Source of the DNA: Lachnospiraceae bacterium 10-1
GTDB taxonomy: Bacteria > Bacillota > Clostridia > Lachnospirales > Lachnospiraceae
Assembly: GCA_000403495.2 (NCBI GenBank)
Contig: KE159817.1
Span: forward strand, 306,048 to 370,047
Direction of reading: 5' to 3'
Length of the DNA: 64,000 bases
A model generated the notes under the pieces. That model was not told the DNA's origin. It did no database searches and saw only the letters and a list, made by a program, of their open reading frames with translations. This document shows, piece after piece, positions 26,525 to 34,659 of this stretch. A program made the position numbers and the translations under genes. Position 1 is the stretch's first letter. Each line of letters opens with the position of its first letter.

Positions 26525-26887
26525 TTATTCCCTTGGTAAAAGCGTCAATTCCTGTGTCCACTTTAATATTTCATGGATATGTGTTAACTGGGTAGGTGAA
26601 AAACCTTCCAGAATATCAACAATTTTATCAGGAACTTTTTGGATATCATTACCGGTCAGCAAATAATCATTACTTACGCATAATGCCTTTGAAATCTTGT
26701 ATAATATTTCCACTGAAAATCCTTTCTTTCCCATTTCGATTTCATAAAGAAATTTAGTAGAAATTTCAATTTTTTCTGCAAATGCATCTCTTGTAAAATC
26801 ATTTGCTTCCCGCAGAGTACGTACTCTCAAACCAATATCCTTGTATGGAATATCTACTGCTGACTTCGACTTACCGGTCCTTCCCAT
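26525..26887 (-). CDS. XRE-family transcriptional regulator
   Basis: A 120-residue protein with one Cro/C1-type helix-turn-helix at about residues 20-75 (GLRVRTLREANDFTRDAFAE, then TKFLYEIEMGKKG, ALCVSNDYLLTG). The C-terminus (IVDILEGFSPTQLTHIHEIL) is typical of small clostridial XRE proteins near agr loci. I place the start at ATG 26887 because GGAGG lies 6 bases upstream; the frame stays open to 26926. It is divergent from agrB across a 300-bp AT-rich region, so it may control agrBD. This link is inference. Confidence 0.85.
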   Translation of the reverse strand: MGRTGKSKSAVDIPYKDIGLRVRTLREANDFTRDAFAEKIEISTKFLYEIEMGKKGFSVEILYKISKALCVSNDYLLTGNDIQKVPDKIVDILEGFSPTQLTHIHEILKWTQELTLLPRE

Positions 26888-27103
26888 TTTCATCCTCCAT
26901 TCTGGCAATCCTTTTTTAATTGCCAACTCTAAATTTTCTTGTTCCTGCTACCACATGGCATATCCATTAATGTTTGGTAAAGTATAACATTTATTCGCTC
27001 AAATCCGCCGAATTTAACCAAATAACTACATTTTTAAACTAACTTCTATTTTTCTACATAAATCGACTTATTTTTCCCTGTTTAAAGTAAAAAACAAATA
27101 ATT

Positions 27104-27145
27104 CAGTTATTTTTTTAATAATTATGTTGATTTATCTCTTATAAT
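27104..27145 (+). promoter_or_regulatory. agrBD promoter region with possible LytTR direct repeats
   Basis: The stretch 26888-27189 has no gene and is very AT-rich. A TATAAT hexamer (27140-27145) lies 45 bp before the agrB ATG. No good -35 is visible. Instead two GTT-centred units, TTCAGTTATTT and TTATGTTGATTT, have their GTT cores 20 bp apart (27106 and 27126). AgrA-type LytTR regulators bind pairs of similar 9-bp repeats near weak -35 regions. The local LytTR regulator (29329-30057) is a candidate binder. The spacing is 1-2 bp short of the AgrA norm, so this is tentative. Confidence 0.4.
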
Positions 27146-27189
27146 GGCTTTAATTTTAGAGGGATTTTTTTAGAAAGGAATAGCTTTTT

Positions 27190-27756
27190 ATGTATGAATT
27201 ATTAAAAGAACAATATGAATTCAGCGATTATCAAATTGCTCAGCTTGGATATCTTGGAAAAACTTTTCTTTCCGAATTTAGTAAACTTTTAATCATGGGC
27301 ATTTTTTTTAGAAAACAATTAAGCGTTTATCTATTTGCAATAGTTGTTATGGTACTTTTAAGAACTGCCACCGGAGGAATTCACTGCCGGAAATACGTTT
27401 CCTGCTTCCTTGTAACTTTCTCCTATTTGTTTCTTGCACTGACCGTACTGCCGGTCATACCAGTTAATAAAGTTTTTCAATTGATATTATTGTTTTTATG
27501 TATGCTTTGCAATTACTATATAGGCCCTGTTACCTCAAAGGTACATGCCGCATTAAAAACCCAACTGGTAAAGCGGGTAAAGATTCAGGCCTTTTTAGTT
27601 ATTTTCTTTTATCTCACTCTTGCGTATATAATCCCAGAAAATCCCTATATATCTGCTGGATTCTGGATTATTATATTACATACTCTGCAGCTTGCTGCTG
27701 CAAGGATTATAAAGAAAGGAGCCCCTTATGAAAGAGAAACTTGTGAAATTTACTAA
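27190..27756 (+). CDS. agrB: AgrB-type autoinducer peptide-processing protease
   Basis: AgrB is a membrane cysteine endopeptidase that cleaves the AgrD C-terminus and forms the cyclic autoinducer. The 188-residue protein has about six hydrophobic segments. The catalytic region is RTATGGIHCRKYVSC, with His65 and Cys72 seven residues apart, as in the staphylococcal His77/Cys84 pair, and Arg58 upstream. GAAAGGA precedes the ATG. Its 3' end overlaps agrD by 29 bp. The AIP-sensing modules lie convergently downstream. Confidence 0.93.
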   Translation: MYELLKEQYEFSDYQIAQLGYLGKTFLSEFSKLLIMGIFFRKQLSVYLFAIVVMVLLRTATGGIHCRKYVSCFLVTFSYLFLALTVLPVIPVNKVFQLILLFLCMLCNYYIGPVTSKVHAALKTQLVKRVKIQAFLVIFFYLTLAYIIPENPYISAGFWIIILHTLQLAAARIIKKGAPYERETCEIY

Positions 27757-27865
27757 ACCTCTGTTACTTGCATGTACTGCTTTAGAAATATGGGTTACAA
27801 TTGGTGTTACAAGTATGTTGTTTTTCGGAGAATATGAACCTCCAAAGAAACCTGTAGAAGAATAA
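27728..27865 (+). CDS. agrD: AgrD-type cyclic lactone autoinducer precursor
   Basis: This 45-residue peptide starts at ATG 27728 within the end of agrB, with AAAGGAG upstream. It has a basic amphipathic leader (MKEKLVKFTKPLLLACTALE), a central ring region TSMLFF and an acidic tail GEYEPPKKPVEE. Aligned by eye with staphylococcal AgrD, Ser29-Met-Leu-Phe-Phe33 takes the place of the five-residue ring and GEYEPPK that of the conserved DEVEVPK. The ring residue is Ser, so the product should be a lactone and not a thiolactone. Cys16 lies in the leader and is unlikely to be the ring residue. Confidence 0.9.
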   Translation: MKEKLVKFTKPLLLACTALEIWVTIGVTSMLFFGEYEPPKKPVEE

Positions 27866-27880
27866 AATTTTTTCATGGCA

Positions 27881-27941
27881 TATACTCTTTCACATAAATA
27901 GATCAACTTTTAGCCTGTTTCATGTGAAAGAGTGTATTTTT
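27881..27941. terminator. Bidirectional terminator between agrD and the sensor kinase
   Basis: ACTCTTTCACAT (27884-27895) pairs with ATGTGAAAGAGT (27922-27933), 12 bp perfect, extended by TATA/TAT with one bulge and followed by TTTTTA on the plus strand. It separates the convergent agrBD and kinase transcripts. Confidence 0.8.
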
Positions 27942-28030
27942 ATGCAAAATCTATTGGAGCCAGAAACCTATTTTTCAGGCTTCCAGCTCTTTAATTGTTC
28001 CTTATATGTTTTACTCTGTTTTCAGTTGAC

Positions 28031-29332
28031 TTATAATTCTGATTCCACAACACGTCTCGTTGCTATATCCATATTATTAAAAATCCTGAAGGTAATCCAA
28101 TTTTGACTATTTATCTGCTCACACATACAAGCAGCATAAATTCCATATTCCTCACAGATATTTTTTAAATTATATAAGCCTAATCCTCTATTTTCCCCTT
28201 TCTGACTATATCCTTTTTTAAAAAATAAACCAAGTTCATCTGGTTCAAAAAATCTACTGGTATTTCTTACTTCAATAACAAATCCATCCTCATATTCTAC
28301 CATTAAGATAAAAAGCTTTTTTTCGCCATTTGACTTTTCTAATGCTTCTACTGCGTTATCAATCAAAGTGCCCAACATTTCTACTATCTTATGCACAGGC
28401 ACGCTAATATTAAATTCTCTAATGCCTATCTTAAAAGAAAGATCAATCCCGTGCTTTTCAATTTCTGTAAATTTTCCATACAAAAATCCTATAATTACCG
28501 GATTTCCTGATTTTAGTAATTTATTAAAATGGTTCTCTCCCTTGATAGTTTCATAGTAATCTTCCTGTGCGTGCACCAATTCTTCATATGTATTGTACAA
28601 ATAGCAAAATCCTTTCATTGTACTGATATGGTTATTAAATTCATGCTGACGCATTCTGATATTGTCTATCATATTTTGAAAGGAATCTGCATACAGTTTC
28701 TGCAATTTTAACTCTGTTTCAACTTCCTTTGCTTTCACCTTAGATTTTCCTAGCTGAAATACCAAAACACAAATAAAAATAAGGCTTACAAACAATATAG
28801 CATTTTGAAATAGACCTACGCTATCTAGTTTTTTATATTTTGCAAGGCAATAACCAGCGACAATAACACTAATCCATAATGCAATAATATATATTCTATC
28901 TTTATCCTGCAAAAAGGACGAAAACCTATCCAACCTACATTTCGGTATTACAAATAATACTATCAAAAATGCAAATCCACTAACCACCAAAGCATTTATA
29001 GAATCAAGCACCTGAACTCTGAAAATTAAGCAATATGAAAACAAAACTATAAATTGTATGCTGCTGGTAATTGCAATATTAAGAATATTATTTATAATTA
29101 ATGGCTTAATTTTAAATCCAAATCTTATTCCACCATATACAATAATAAAAGGATACGTTATTAACGTATATACTTGAGGTAAGTCATAGTAGTTTATTGA
29201 TGCCATAATAATCATATGAATTGACAAATAACTAACTGTTTCAATATCCAGATTAACCTTATCTCCGTATAAATTATGTAAACAAAACACTATGGACAAC
29301 GCCTCAAGCAGCAAACAAATATTCGTAATCAT
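28031..29332 (-). CDS. agrC: AgrC-like GHKL sensor histidine kinase
   Basis: A 433-residue kinase with an N-terminal polytopic sensor (about six membrane segments in residues 1-195). A cytoplasmic coiled linker, a phospho-acceptor region RQHEFNNHISTMKG (His in HEFNNH) and a GHKL ATPase domain (LGTLIDNAVEAL; SQKGENRGLGLYNLKNICEEYG) follow. This matches AgrC and other HPK10 kinases that bind cyclic peptides. It overlaps the LytTR regulator stop by 4 bp. The likely ligand is the AgrD product encoded convergently. The gene symbol reflects role by context, not proven orthology. Confidence 0.88.
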   Translation of the reverse strand: MITNICLLLEALSIVFCLHNLYGDKVNLDIETVSYLSIHMIIMASINYYDLPQVYTLITYPFIIVYGGIRFGFKIKPLIINNILNIAITSSIQFIVLFSYCLIFRVQVLDSINALVVSGFAFLIVLFVIPKCRLDRFSSFLQDKDRIYIIALWISVIVAGYCLAKYKKLDSVGLFQNAILFVSLIFICVLVFQLGKSKVKAKEVETELKLQKLYADSFQNMIDNIRMRQHEFNNHISTMKGFCYLYNTYEELVHAQEDYYETIKGENHFNKLLKSGNPVIIGFLYGKFTEIEKHGIDLSFKIGIREFNISVPVHKIVEMLGTLIDNAVEALEKSNGEKKLFILMVEYEDGFVIEVRNTSRFFEPDELGLFFKKGYSQKGENRGLGLYNLKNICEEYGIYAACMCEQINSQNWITFRIFNNMDIATRRVVESEL

Positions 29333-30057
29333 AACCCAAACTCCGCTAATACCTTTTTCTTGTAGGTAATTCCGATCTCAATCTGCTCCTCTATGCCTTT
29401 TAGGGTAATATATCTGTTTGCCGTATCTACACAGGTAATATGATTTTTATTAACAATCACATTTCTGCTGCATCTGATCAGACAATCCGTATCAATCTCT
29501 TCAAGGATATTTTTACAAGGTTTATAAGGAACTGTCAACGTTCCTTCATTTACCAGGTGTATTGTTACCACATGGTTCATGCTTTCTATATACAAAATAT
29601 CCCGAACCTTAATCGGATACAAAATTCCATCTTTTCTAAAACAAAAAGTTGCATCCTGATTCCTTGCAGTGGCAAAGTTTAATGCCCTTTCTATCAATTG
29701 TTTTACAATATCAGGATTAAAAGGCTTTTCCACATAGCCTAAACAATTTAAATCTGTATATGCATAATTAGTGGTATCTTCCAGTGATGTGACAAACAAT
29801 ACAGGCGTGAACAAATATTTTGATATGCCTCTGATATTTTCAACTAATTTAATACCTGAAATATCTCCCGGTTTGGTTGTATCCAGTATAATGTCCACTA
29901 AAAATACATCGATTGTATTCTCAAGAAGAATTTGGTATGCCTTATTTACATCTTCAGCAGTATAAACTACTGCTCCGGGATTCACCTCCTGAACAATCTT
30001 TTTTAACATTTCCATTTGAATTTTATTATCTTCTACTATCAATACGTGTTTTTCCAT
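29329..30057 (-). CDS. agrA: LytTR-family response regulator (AgrA-like)
   Basis: A 242-residue regulator with a receiver domain (IVEDNK; Asp55 in VFLVDIILD; Lys111 in GYVEKPF) and a C-terminal LytTR DNA-binding domain (ILYIESMNHVVTIHL; CLIRCSRNVIVNKNHI). LytTR domains bind paired direct repeats about two helical turns apart. It is encoded between the double-HTH gene (9 bp upstream) and the sensor kinase (4-bp overlap). It is probably the output regulator of the agr system, with the agrBD promoter as a candidate target. Confidence 0.9.
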   Translation of the reverse strand: MEKHVLIVEDNKIQMEMLKKIVQEVNPGAVVYTAEDVNKAYQILLENTIDVFLVDIILDTTKPGDISGIKLVENIRGISKYLFTPVLFVTSLEDTTNYAYTDLNCLGYVEKPFNPDIVKQLIERALNFATARNQDATFCFRKDGILYPIKVRDILYIESMNHVVTIHLVNEGTLTVPYKPCKNILEEIDTDCLIRCSRNVIVNKNHITCVDTANRYITLKGIEEQIEIGITYKKKVLAEFGL

Positions 30058-30066
30058 AATTTTTCC

Positions 30067-30756
30067 TTACGTCTTTAGAAACCAGAGTATCTGCTTTGAT
30101 AACATTAGTATCTTTTTTTGAGCAGAATACTCGATCTGCTGCCACAGATCATCAATAATTACATTATCAACATTACCTAAGTCAATCAACAAACTAGGTT
30201 TACATCCTGTTACTTCATAAATACGAATTAAAAGCTCTGCGTCAGGATCAGATTTTCTTTTTTCCAGCATTCGATACTTTTTAATATTTACTCCCAGTTT
30301 TTCAGCCATTGGAACTTGAGAAATCCCGGAGATTTTTCTAACCTCATACAAAACAGACTCCGAATGGCATCCAGTTGCCCGAATTTTTAAAACCTCCAGT
30401 TCACACCTGGTTTCAAAACTCAAATCAGAATTGTTTCTAAATATCCCCTGTTCCAAGAGCCATGCCACTGCATATAAAAGCTCCGGTTTGTGTTCTTCTT
30501 CGGCATTTTTAATCAGGCTGACCAGTTCTGACTCTTTTCGCACGAACTCTTTCCCAGTCATAAGAAAATCAATGTCCCATCCTTCTTTCATAAGACATTT
30601 TAGGCTTTTGTAAGGCACTATCGTTTTCCCTAGTTCCATTTTACTAAACTGACTTTGAGTAATTCCAAGTACACTGCCAATATCTTCCTGAGTCATATTT
30701 AAGTACAATCTATATTGACTTAACCTATGTAAAAATTCTTCATAACTCTTGCGCAT
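30067..30756 (-). CDS. Protein with two XRE-type helix-turn-helix domains
   Basis: A 229-residue protein with an N-terminal Cro/C1-type HTH (YRLYLNMTQEDIGSVLGITQ, then SKMELGK) and a second HTH-like region near residues 135-200 (VRKISGISQVPMAEKLGVNI, then MLEKRKSDPDAELL). A middle helical segment separates them. The ATG at 30756 (MRKSYEEF) has GGGGAA upstream; a longer frame to 30807 lacks a site. It is the first gene of the regulator-kinase transcript, so it may tune agr output. Function inferred only from domain and context. Confidence 0.75.
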   Translation of the reverse strand: MRKSYEEFLHRLSQYRLYLNMTQEDIGSVLGITQSQFSKMELGKTIVPYKSLKCLMKEGWDIDFLMTGKEFVRKESELVSLIKNAEEEHKPELLYAVAWLLEQGIFRNNSDLSFETRCELEVLKIRATGCHSESVLYEVRKISGISQVPMAEKLGVNIKKYRMLEKRKSDPDAELLIRIYEVTGCKPSLLIDLGNVDNVIIDDLWQQIEYSAQKKILMLSKQILWFLKT

Positions 30757-30921
30757 GAACAAATTTCCCCGCGAATTATCTTTAGTACTATGAATCATTT
30801 TATGCAATTGTACTTTGCCTATCTAAGACCTATATTTGACTATCTATCATTGTGTTCCATGCGTCAATACCATATTTGGTTTGTAGATATTAATCTATTT
30901 ATTAACTTTATTTTGCATTTT

Positions 30922-32421
30922 TTAAAGAAGCCTCCTTTTCCGCATGATCATTTCATCTATTTTATCAATGTAGAGATTAACATCTTTCACATTATCACAC
31001 CTCTCAATTCTTCCATCCTTAAAAACCCTTTTGGTAATACTTCCAGTGCCTAATGCTGCGATGGTCTGTTTCTCCTCCATGATCAAAATATTATATATAC
31101 CAAATTTTCCATCTCTGGCATAACCCACATTCTCAAAGTTTCCGGCCATATTCTTCTGACGGTACAGATAATAAGGAACCATCCCCATACTGGCTGCACC
31201 ATTTGCTGTAATCTCCATCATTTCATCTGTATTAGTTAGTGCTGAAATACCGTTTTCCTCTATCCATCTGTTCAGTCCTGAAGCACGTTTAATAGCCAGA
31301 GAATGCACTGTCAAGCTGTCCGGATTTAATCTTAACACCTCCTCCATAGTGTTTCTTACATCTTCTTTTGCCTCCCCCGGCAATCCTAAAATCAGATCCA
31401 TATTTATATTTGTAAATCCCGCCTCTCTTGCAAGGGCAAATGCCTCCTTCACCTGAACCACCGTATGTTTTCTTCCAATAATATCAAGTGTCTGCTGTTT
31501 CATGGTTTGAGGATTGACTGAGATACGTGTGACACCGGCCTTCTTCAGCACTTTCAGCTTGTCCAGTGTTATACTGTCGGCCCGTCCTGCTTCCACCGTA
31601 AATTCTTTTATATGAGAAAGATCAAAGCTACAATTAACCTTTTCAAGAAGCCTTGAAAGTTCCCCGGCTTCCAAGGTTGTAGGTGTTCCTCCGCCAATAT
31701 AAATGGTATCCAGAACTTTATCTTTGTAGTAATCTGCAATAAAAACAATTTCCTTCTCCAAAGCATCCAGATATTCACTTATCCTTTTTTTCCATGAAAA
31801 AATAGGGTAAGATGTAAAAGAACAATATAAACAGGTAGTAGGACAAAATGGAATCCCAATATAAAGACTGTATCCGTCCTCATAGTGCAGGGTTTCCAGC
31901 AACGCTTTTTCCCTTCTGGCAATCTGGATCGCCAGTTCCCCCTTCTTTTCACTAATGAAGTAAGTATCTTTCATGTATTTCATAATGTCAGTATCCGTCT
32001 GCCCCTCTTCCAACATACTCATTGGAATTTTGGTAGGACGAATGCCAGTCAGAGTTCCCCATGGAAGTTCTTTTCCGGTGTACTGCGAAAGCTCCGCATA
32101 AATAAGTTGTTTTAAGCAATTTTTCACCTGAGGTCTTGGCATATCATAGGTAATTTTAATTTTTTTTGCACCAAAAGAAGCCCTTCCATTTTCTCCGTCT
32201 ATCAGAGAAAGTAAAATAGCATCCTTGGTAAATTCGATATTCAAACCCGGCAGTCCCAGACTTGAGCTATCGTTTTCAATATTTTCTTTATTTTCCCTAT
32301 TCTGAAAAGGCAACACTACCTTCACGTCACAGGCAGGATAAAAAGCTTTCACCAGAGAGTGAATATCATACTCAAATCCTGCCTCATTTACAGTTACTAC
32401 AATACAATTTTCGTGTTTCAT
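30922..32421 (-). CDS. hemZ: Coproporphyrinogen III dehydrogenase-like HemZ
   Basis: HemZ is a radical SAM protein of the HemN family found in Firmicutes. The motif GIPFCPTTCLYCSF contains the CxxxCxxC cysteines 193, 197 and 200. YIGGGTPTTLEAGEL, EAGRADSIT and NMDLILGLPGE are the usual HemN-family blocks. The N-terminal roughly 180 residues are the HemZ-specific extension. The 499-residue length is typical. True coproporphyrinogen dehydrogenase activity is not certain in this subgroup. It lies 44 bp after glmS on the same strand. Confidence 0.92.
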   Translation of the reverse strand: MKHENCIVVTVNEAGFEYDIHSLVKAFYPACDVKVVLPFQNRENKENIENDSSSLGLPGLNIEFTKDAILLSLIDGENGRASFGAKKIKITYDMPRPQVKNCLKQLIYAELSQYTGKELPWGTLTGIRPTKIPMSMLEEGQTDTDIMKYMKDTYFISEKKGELAIQIARREKALLETLHYEDGYSLYIGIPFCPTTCLYCSFTSYPIFSWKKRISEYLDALEKEIVFIADYYKDKVLDTIYIGGGTPTTLEAGELSRLLEKVNCSFDLSHIKEFTVEAGRADSITLDKLKVLKKAGVTRISVNPQTMKQQTLDIIGRKHTVVQVKEAFALAREAGFTNINMDLILGLPGEAKEDVRNTMEEVLRLNPDSLTVHSLAIKRASGLNRWIEENGISALTNTDEMMEITANGAASMGMVPYYLYRQKNMAGNFENVGYARDGKFGIYNILIMEEKQTIAALGTGSITKRVFKDGRIERCDNVKDVNLYIDKIDEMIMRKRRLL

Positions 32422-32464
32422 TCTGTCATTGTTCCCTTACTTTTCTTTCTGTATATCATTTATT

Positions 32465-34282
32465 TTATTCTACTGTTACCACCTTTGCAAGGTTTCTCGG
32501 TTTATCCACATCCAGTCCCTTATCCAGTGACACATAATAAGCAATTAACTGCAGAACTACAGATGCAGGCATTACCATAAAAGGATCTTCCATTACAGGA
32601 AGTCTGTATACACAGCTCCACTGCCTTCCTTCATTCAGCGTCTCGCCCTCCTTTATAAGCAGTACCACCCTTGCACCTCTTGACTGGACCTCCCTAATAT
32701 TAGAAAGCTCTTTGCTTTTTAGCTTTTCCTGGGTTACCACCGCAATCACCGGTGTATCTTCCGTAATCAGTGCAATCGTCCCATGTTTTAATTCTCCTGA
32801 TGCATAGGCTTCTGAATGAATATAGGAGACTTCTTTCAGCTTTAAGGAACCCTCCAGCAAAATGGAGTAATCAAGTCCCCTGCCTATCATAAACACATCC
32901 CGTGCATTAATAATGCACCCTGCAAGACGGTGAATTTCTTCCTTTGTCCCAAGCACCTTTTCAATAACTTCAGGAACCCGAAGCAATTCTCCCATAAAAG
33001 CTTTTGCTTTTTCTCCATCCCAAATGCCTCTCGACAACGCCATCCGCGCTGTGATCAGGTATAACACGGCAAGCTGTGTTGTATAGGCCTTGGTGCTGGC
33101 CACTGCAATCTCCGGTCCGGCATTGGTATAGATCACATATTCACTGGCACGTGCAATAGACGCCCCTCTTACATTTACAATTGAAATGCTGGGCGATCCA
33201 CATTTTCTGGCAAATTTAAGTGCCTCAAGGGTATCAATAGTTTCACCAGACTGAGAAATTGCAATCACCAGCGTATCCTTATCAACCACCGGATCATTAT
33301 ACATAAACTCAGATGCCATTACCACATCTACATGAATGCCGATCATTGACTGAATCAGACTTTTTCCAACCAATCCCGCATGCATGGCTGTTCCACAAGC
33401 AATCACACAAATCCGCTTACAATCGGCAAGAACAAAATCAGGGATACCTTCCTCCGAGAAATCCGGCAAATCATTTTTTACCCTGGGCAATATAGTTTCC
33501 CCGATCACCTGGGGCTGCTCCATGATTTCCTTTTCCATATAAAAAGGATATCCTCCTTTTCCGCTGCGGCTTACATCCCAGTCAACCTTAAGCCAGTCGA
33601 TCTTTGCCTGATCTCCTGACAAATCATACATTTCAATTTTATCAGGTTTTAAACATACCACATGAAGTTCAGGCATCACAAAATAATCTGTTGTAAAGGG
33701 TACAATCGCCGCCACATCAGAAGATAAAATAGCACCGTCTGCCGTAGCCGCCACTACAATGGGACTTACATTTCTAACTGCAAATATCTGATCAGGCTGA
33801 TCATCAAACATGATTGCAAGAGCAAATGTACCTTTCAGCTTCAGCACTGTTCTTCGAATAGCCGAATAAGGATCGCCCTGATAAAAATGCTGAAGCACTG
33901 CTGCCACTACCTCGCTGTCCGTCTCAGAGGCAAGACTGCCTCCCAGCGCATATTTATCAATCAGTTCCCTGTAATTCTCTATAATGCCGTTATGTATCAG
34001 CGTTACATTGCCAAACCGGTGAGGATGGGCATTTTCATCGCACACGCCTCCATGCGTTGCCCACCTGGTATGACCGATCCCACATTGTCCCTCCGGATTT
34101 ATCCGGGCGCAAAAACTCCGTAAATCCTTTACTCTTCCCGCACGCTTTACAGTCTGCGTCTTTCCATCCTTTAAAAGGGCAATCCCGGCACTGTCATATC
34201 CTCTGTATTCTAAAAGCTCCAGTGCATCCAGCATGATCTCCTTCGCGTCACCTTTTCCCGTATATCCAATAATTCCACACAT
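32465..34282 (-). CDS. glmS: Glutamine-fructose-6-phosphate aminotransferase GlmS
   Basis: GlmS makes glucosamine-6-phosphate from fructose-6-phosphate and glutamine for peptidoglycan. The mature N-terminus is Cys2 (MCGIIGYTG), so the start is ATG 34282 and not the in-frame codon 15 bases upstream. The amidotransferase domain has GHTRWATHGG and NGIIENYREL. Two SIS domains follow (CGTAMHAGLVGK, SQSGETIDTLEAL, GRGLDYSILLEGSLKLKE). The C-terminus ends DKPRNLAKVVTVE. Expression is controlled by the GlcN6P ribozyme in its leader (34381-34511). Confidence 0.97.
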   Translation of the reverse strand: MCGIIGYTGKGDAKEIMLDALELLEYRGYDSAGIALLKDGKTQTVKRAGRVKDLRSFCARINPEGQCGIGHTRWATHGGVCDENAHPHRFGNVTLIHNGIIENYRELIDKYALGGSLASETDSEVVAAVLQHFYQGDPYSAIRRTVLKLKGTFALAIMFDDQPDQIFAVRNVSPIVVAATADGAILSSDVAAIVPFTTDYFVMPELHVVCLKPDKIEMYDLSGDQAKIDWLKVDWDVSRSGKGGYPFYMEKEIMEQPQVIGETILPRVKNDLPDFSEEGIPDFVLADCKRICVIACGTAMHAGLVGKSLIQSMIGIHVDVVMASEFMYNDPVVDKDTLVIAISQSGETIDTLEALKFARKCGSPSISIVNVRGASIARASEYVIYTNAGPEIAVASTKAYTTQLAVLYLITARMALSRGIWDGEKAKAFMGELLRVPEVIEKVLGTKEEIHRLAGCIINARDVFMIGRGLDYSILLEGSLKLKEVSYIHSEAYASGELKHGTIALITEDTPVIAVVTQEKLKSKELSNIREVQSRGARVVLLIKEGETLNEGRQWSCVYRLPVMEDPFMVMPASVVLQLIAYYVSLDKGLDVDKPRNLAKVVTVE

Positions 34283-34380
34283 TGTTGTTTCCCTCATCTT
34301 TCCATATCTATATTTTATGCCCTGTGCCCCGTCCTGTACACTTTGGGCTTTCCATTACATTTCACTTTAAACTCCGTTAT

Positions 34381-34511
34381 ACCGTATTTGTTTTGCAGTC
34401 ACCTGCATATTTGCCGGTATATCCCGCACCGGAGCCGGTACGAAAGAGCATCCGCCGAATTTTCGATCACTCTTTTCCTCGTTAACCTTTTATCTAAAAA
34501 GGTCTGGCGCT
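34381..34511 (-). ncRNA. glmS ribozyme (glucosamine-6-phosphate riboswitch)
   Basis: The leader of glmS carries the conserved ribozyme core on the minus strand: the cleavage-site sequence TAGCGCCAG (self-cleavage expected between A 34511 and G 34510), GTTAACGAGG, then ATCGAAAATTCGGCGGATGC, and towards the 3' end a P4-like stem TGCAGGTGACTGCA followed by AAACAAATA. These blocks match the known glmS ribozyme in order and spacing. GlcN6P acts as cofactor, cleavage exposes the mRNA to decay, and glmS is thus feedback-controlled. The ribozyme ends about 100 bp before the glmS ATG. The exact 3' limit is approximate. Confidence 0.93.
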
Positions 34512-34599
34512 AGATAGGGAAACAATGACAGTATCATTATTTTATTTGGTTTTCAATGTTCAGAAACACTTTATATGGTTGTATCCACAAATGCTATTA

Positions 34600-34636
34600 T
34601 ACACAAAACACCTGTGATTGTAAACCACAGGTGTTC
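34600..34636 (-). terminator. Terminator after DUF3048 gene
   Basis: AACACCTGTG (34607-34616) and CACAGGTGTT (34626-34635) form a perfect 10-bp stem with a 9-base loop. On the minus strand it is followed by TTGTGTATAAT. It ends the relA to DUF3048 transcript ahead of glmS. Confidence 0.8.
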
Positions 34637-34659
34637 CTTTCGCTTCTCACATCCTTACA

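Noticed and set aside
27728-27865. Cys16 of AgrD as thiolactone ring residue
   Set aside because: It lies in the hydrophobic leader far from the conserved acidic tail; Ser29 has the correct five-residue spacing before GEYEPPK.
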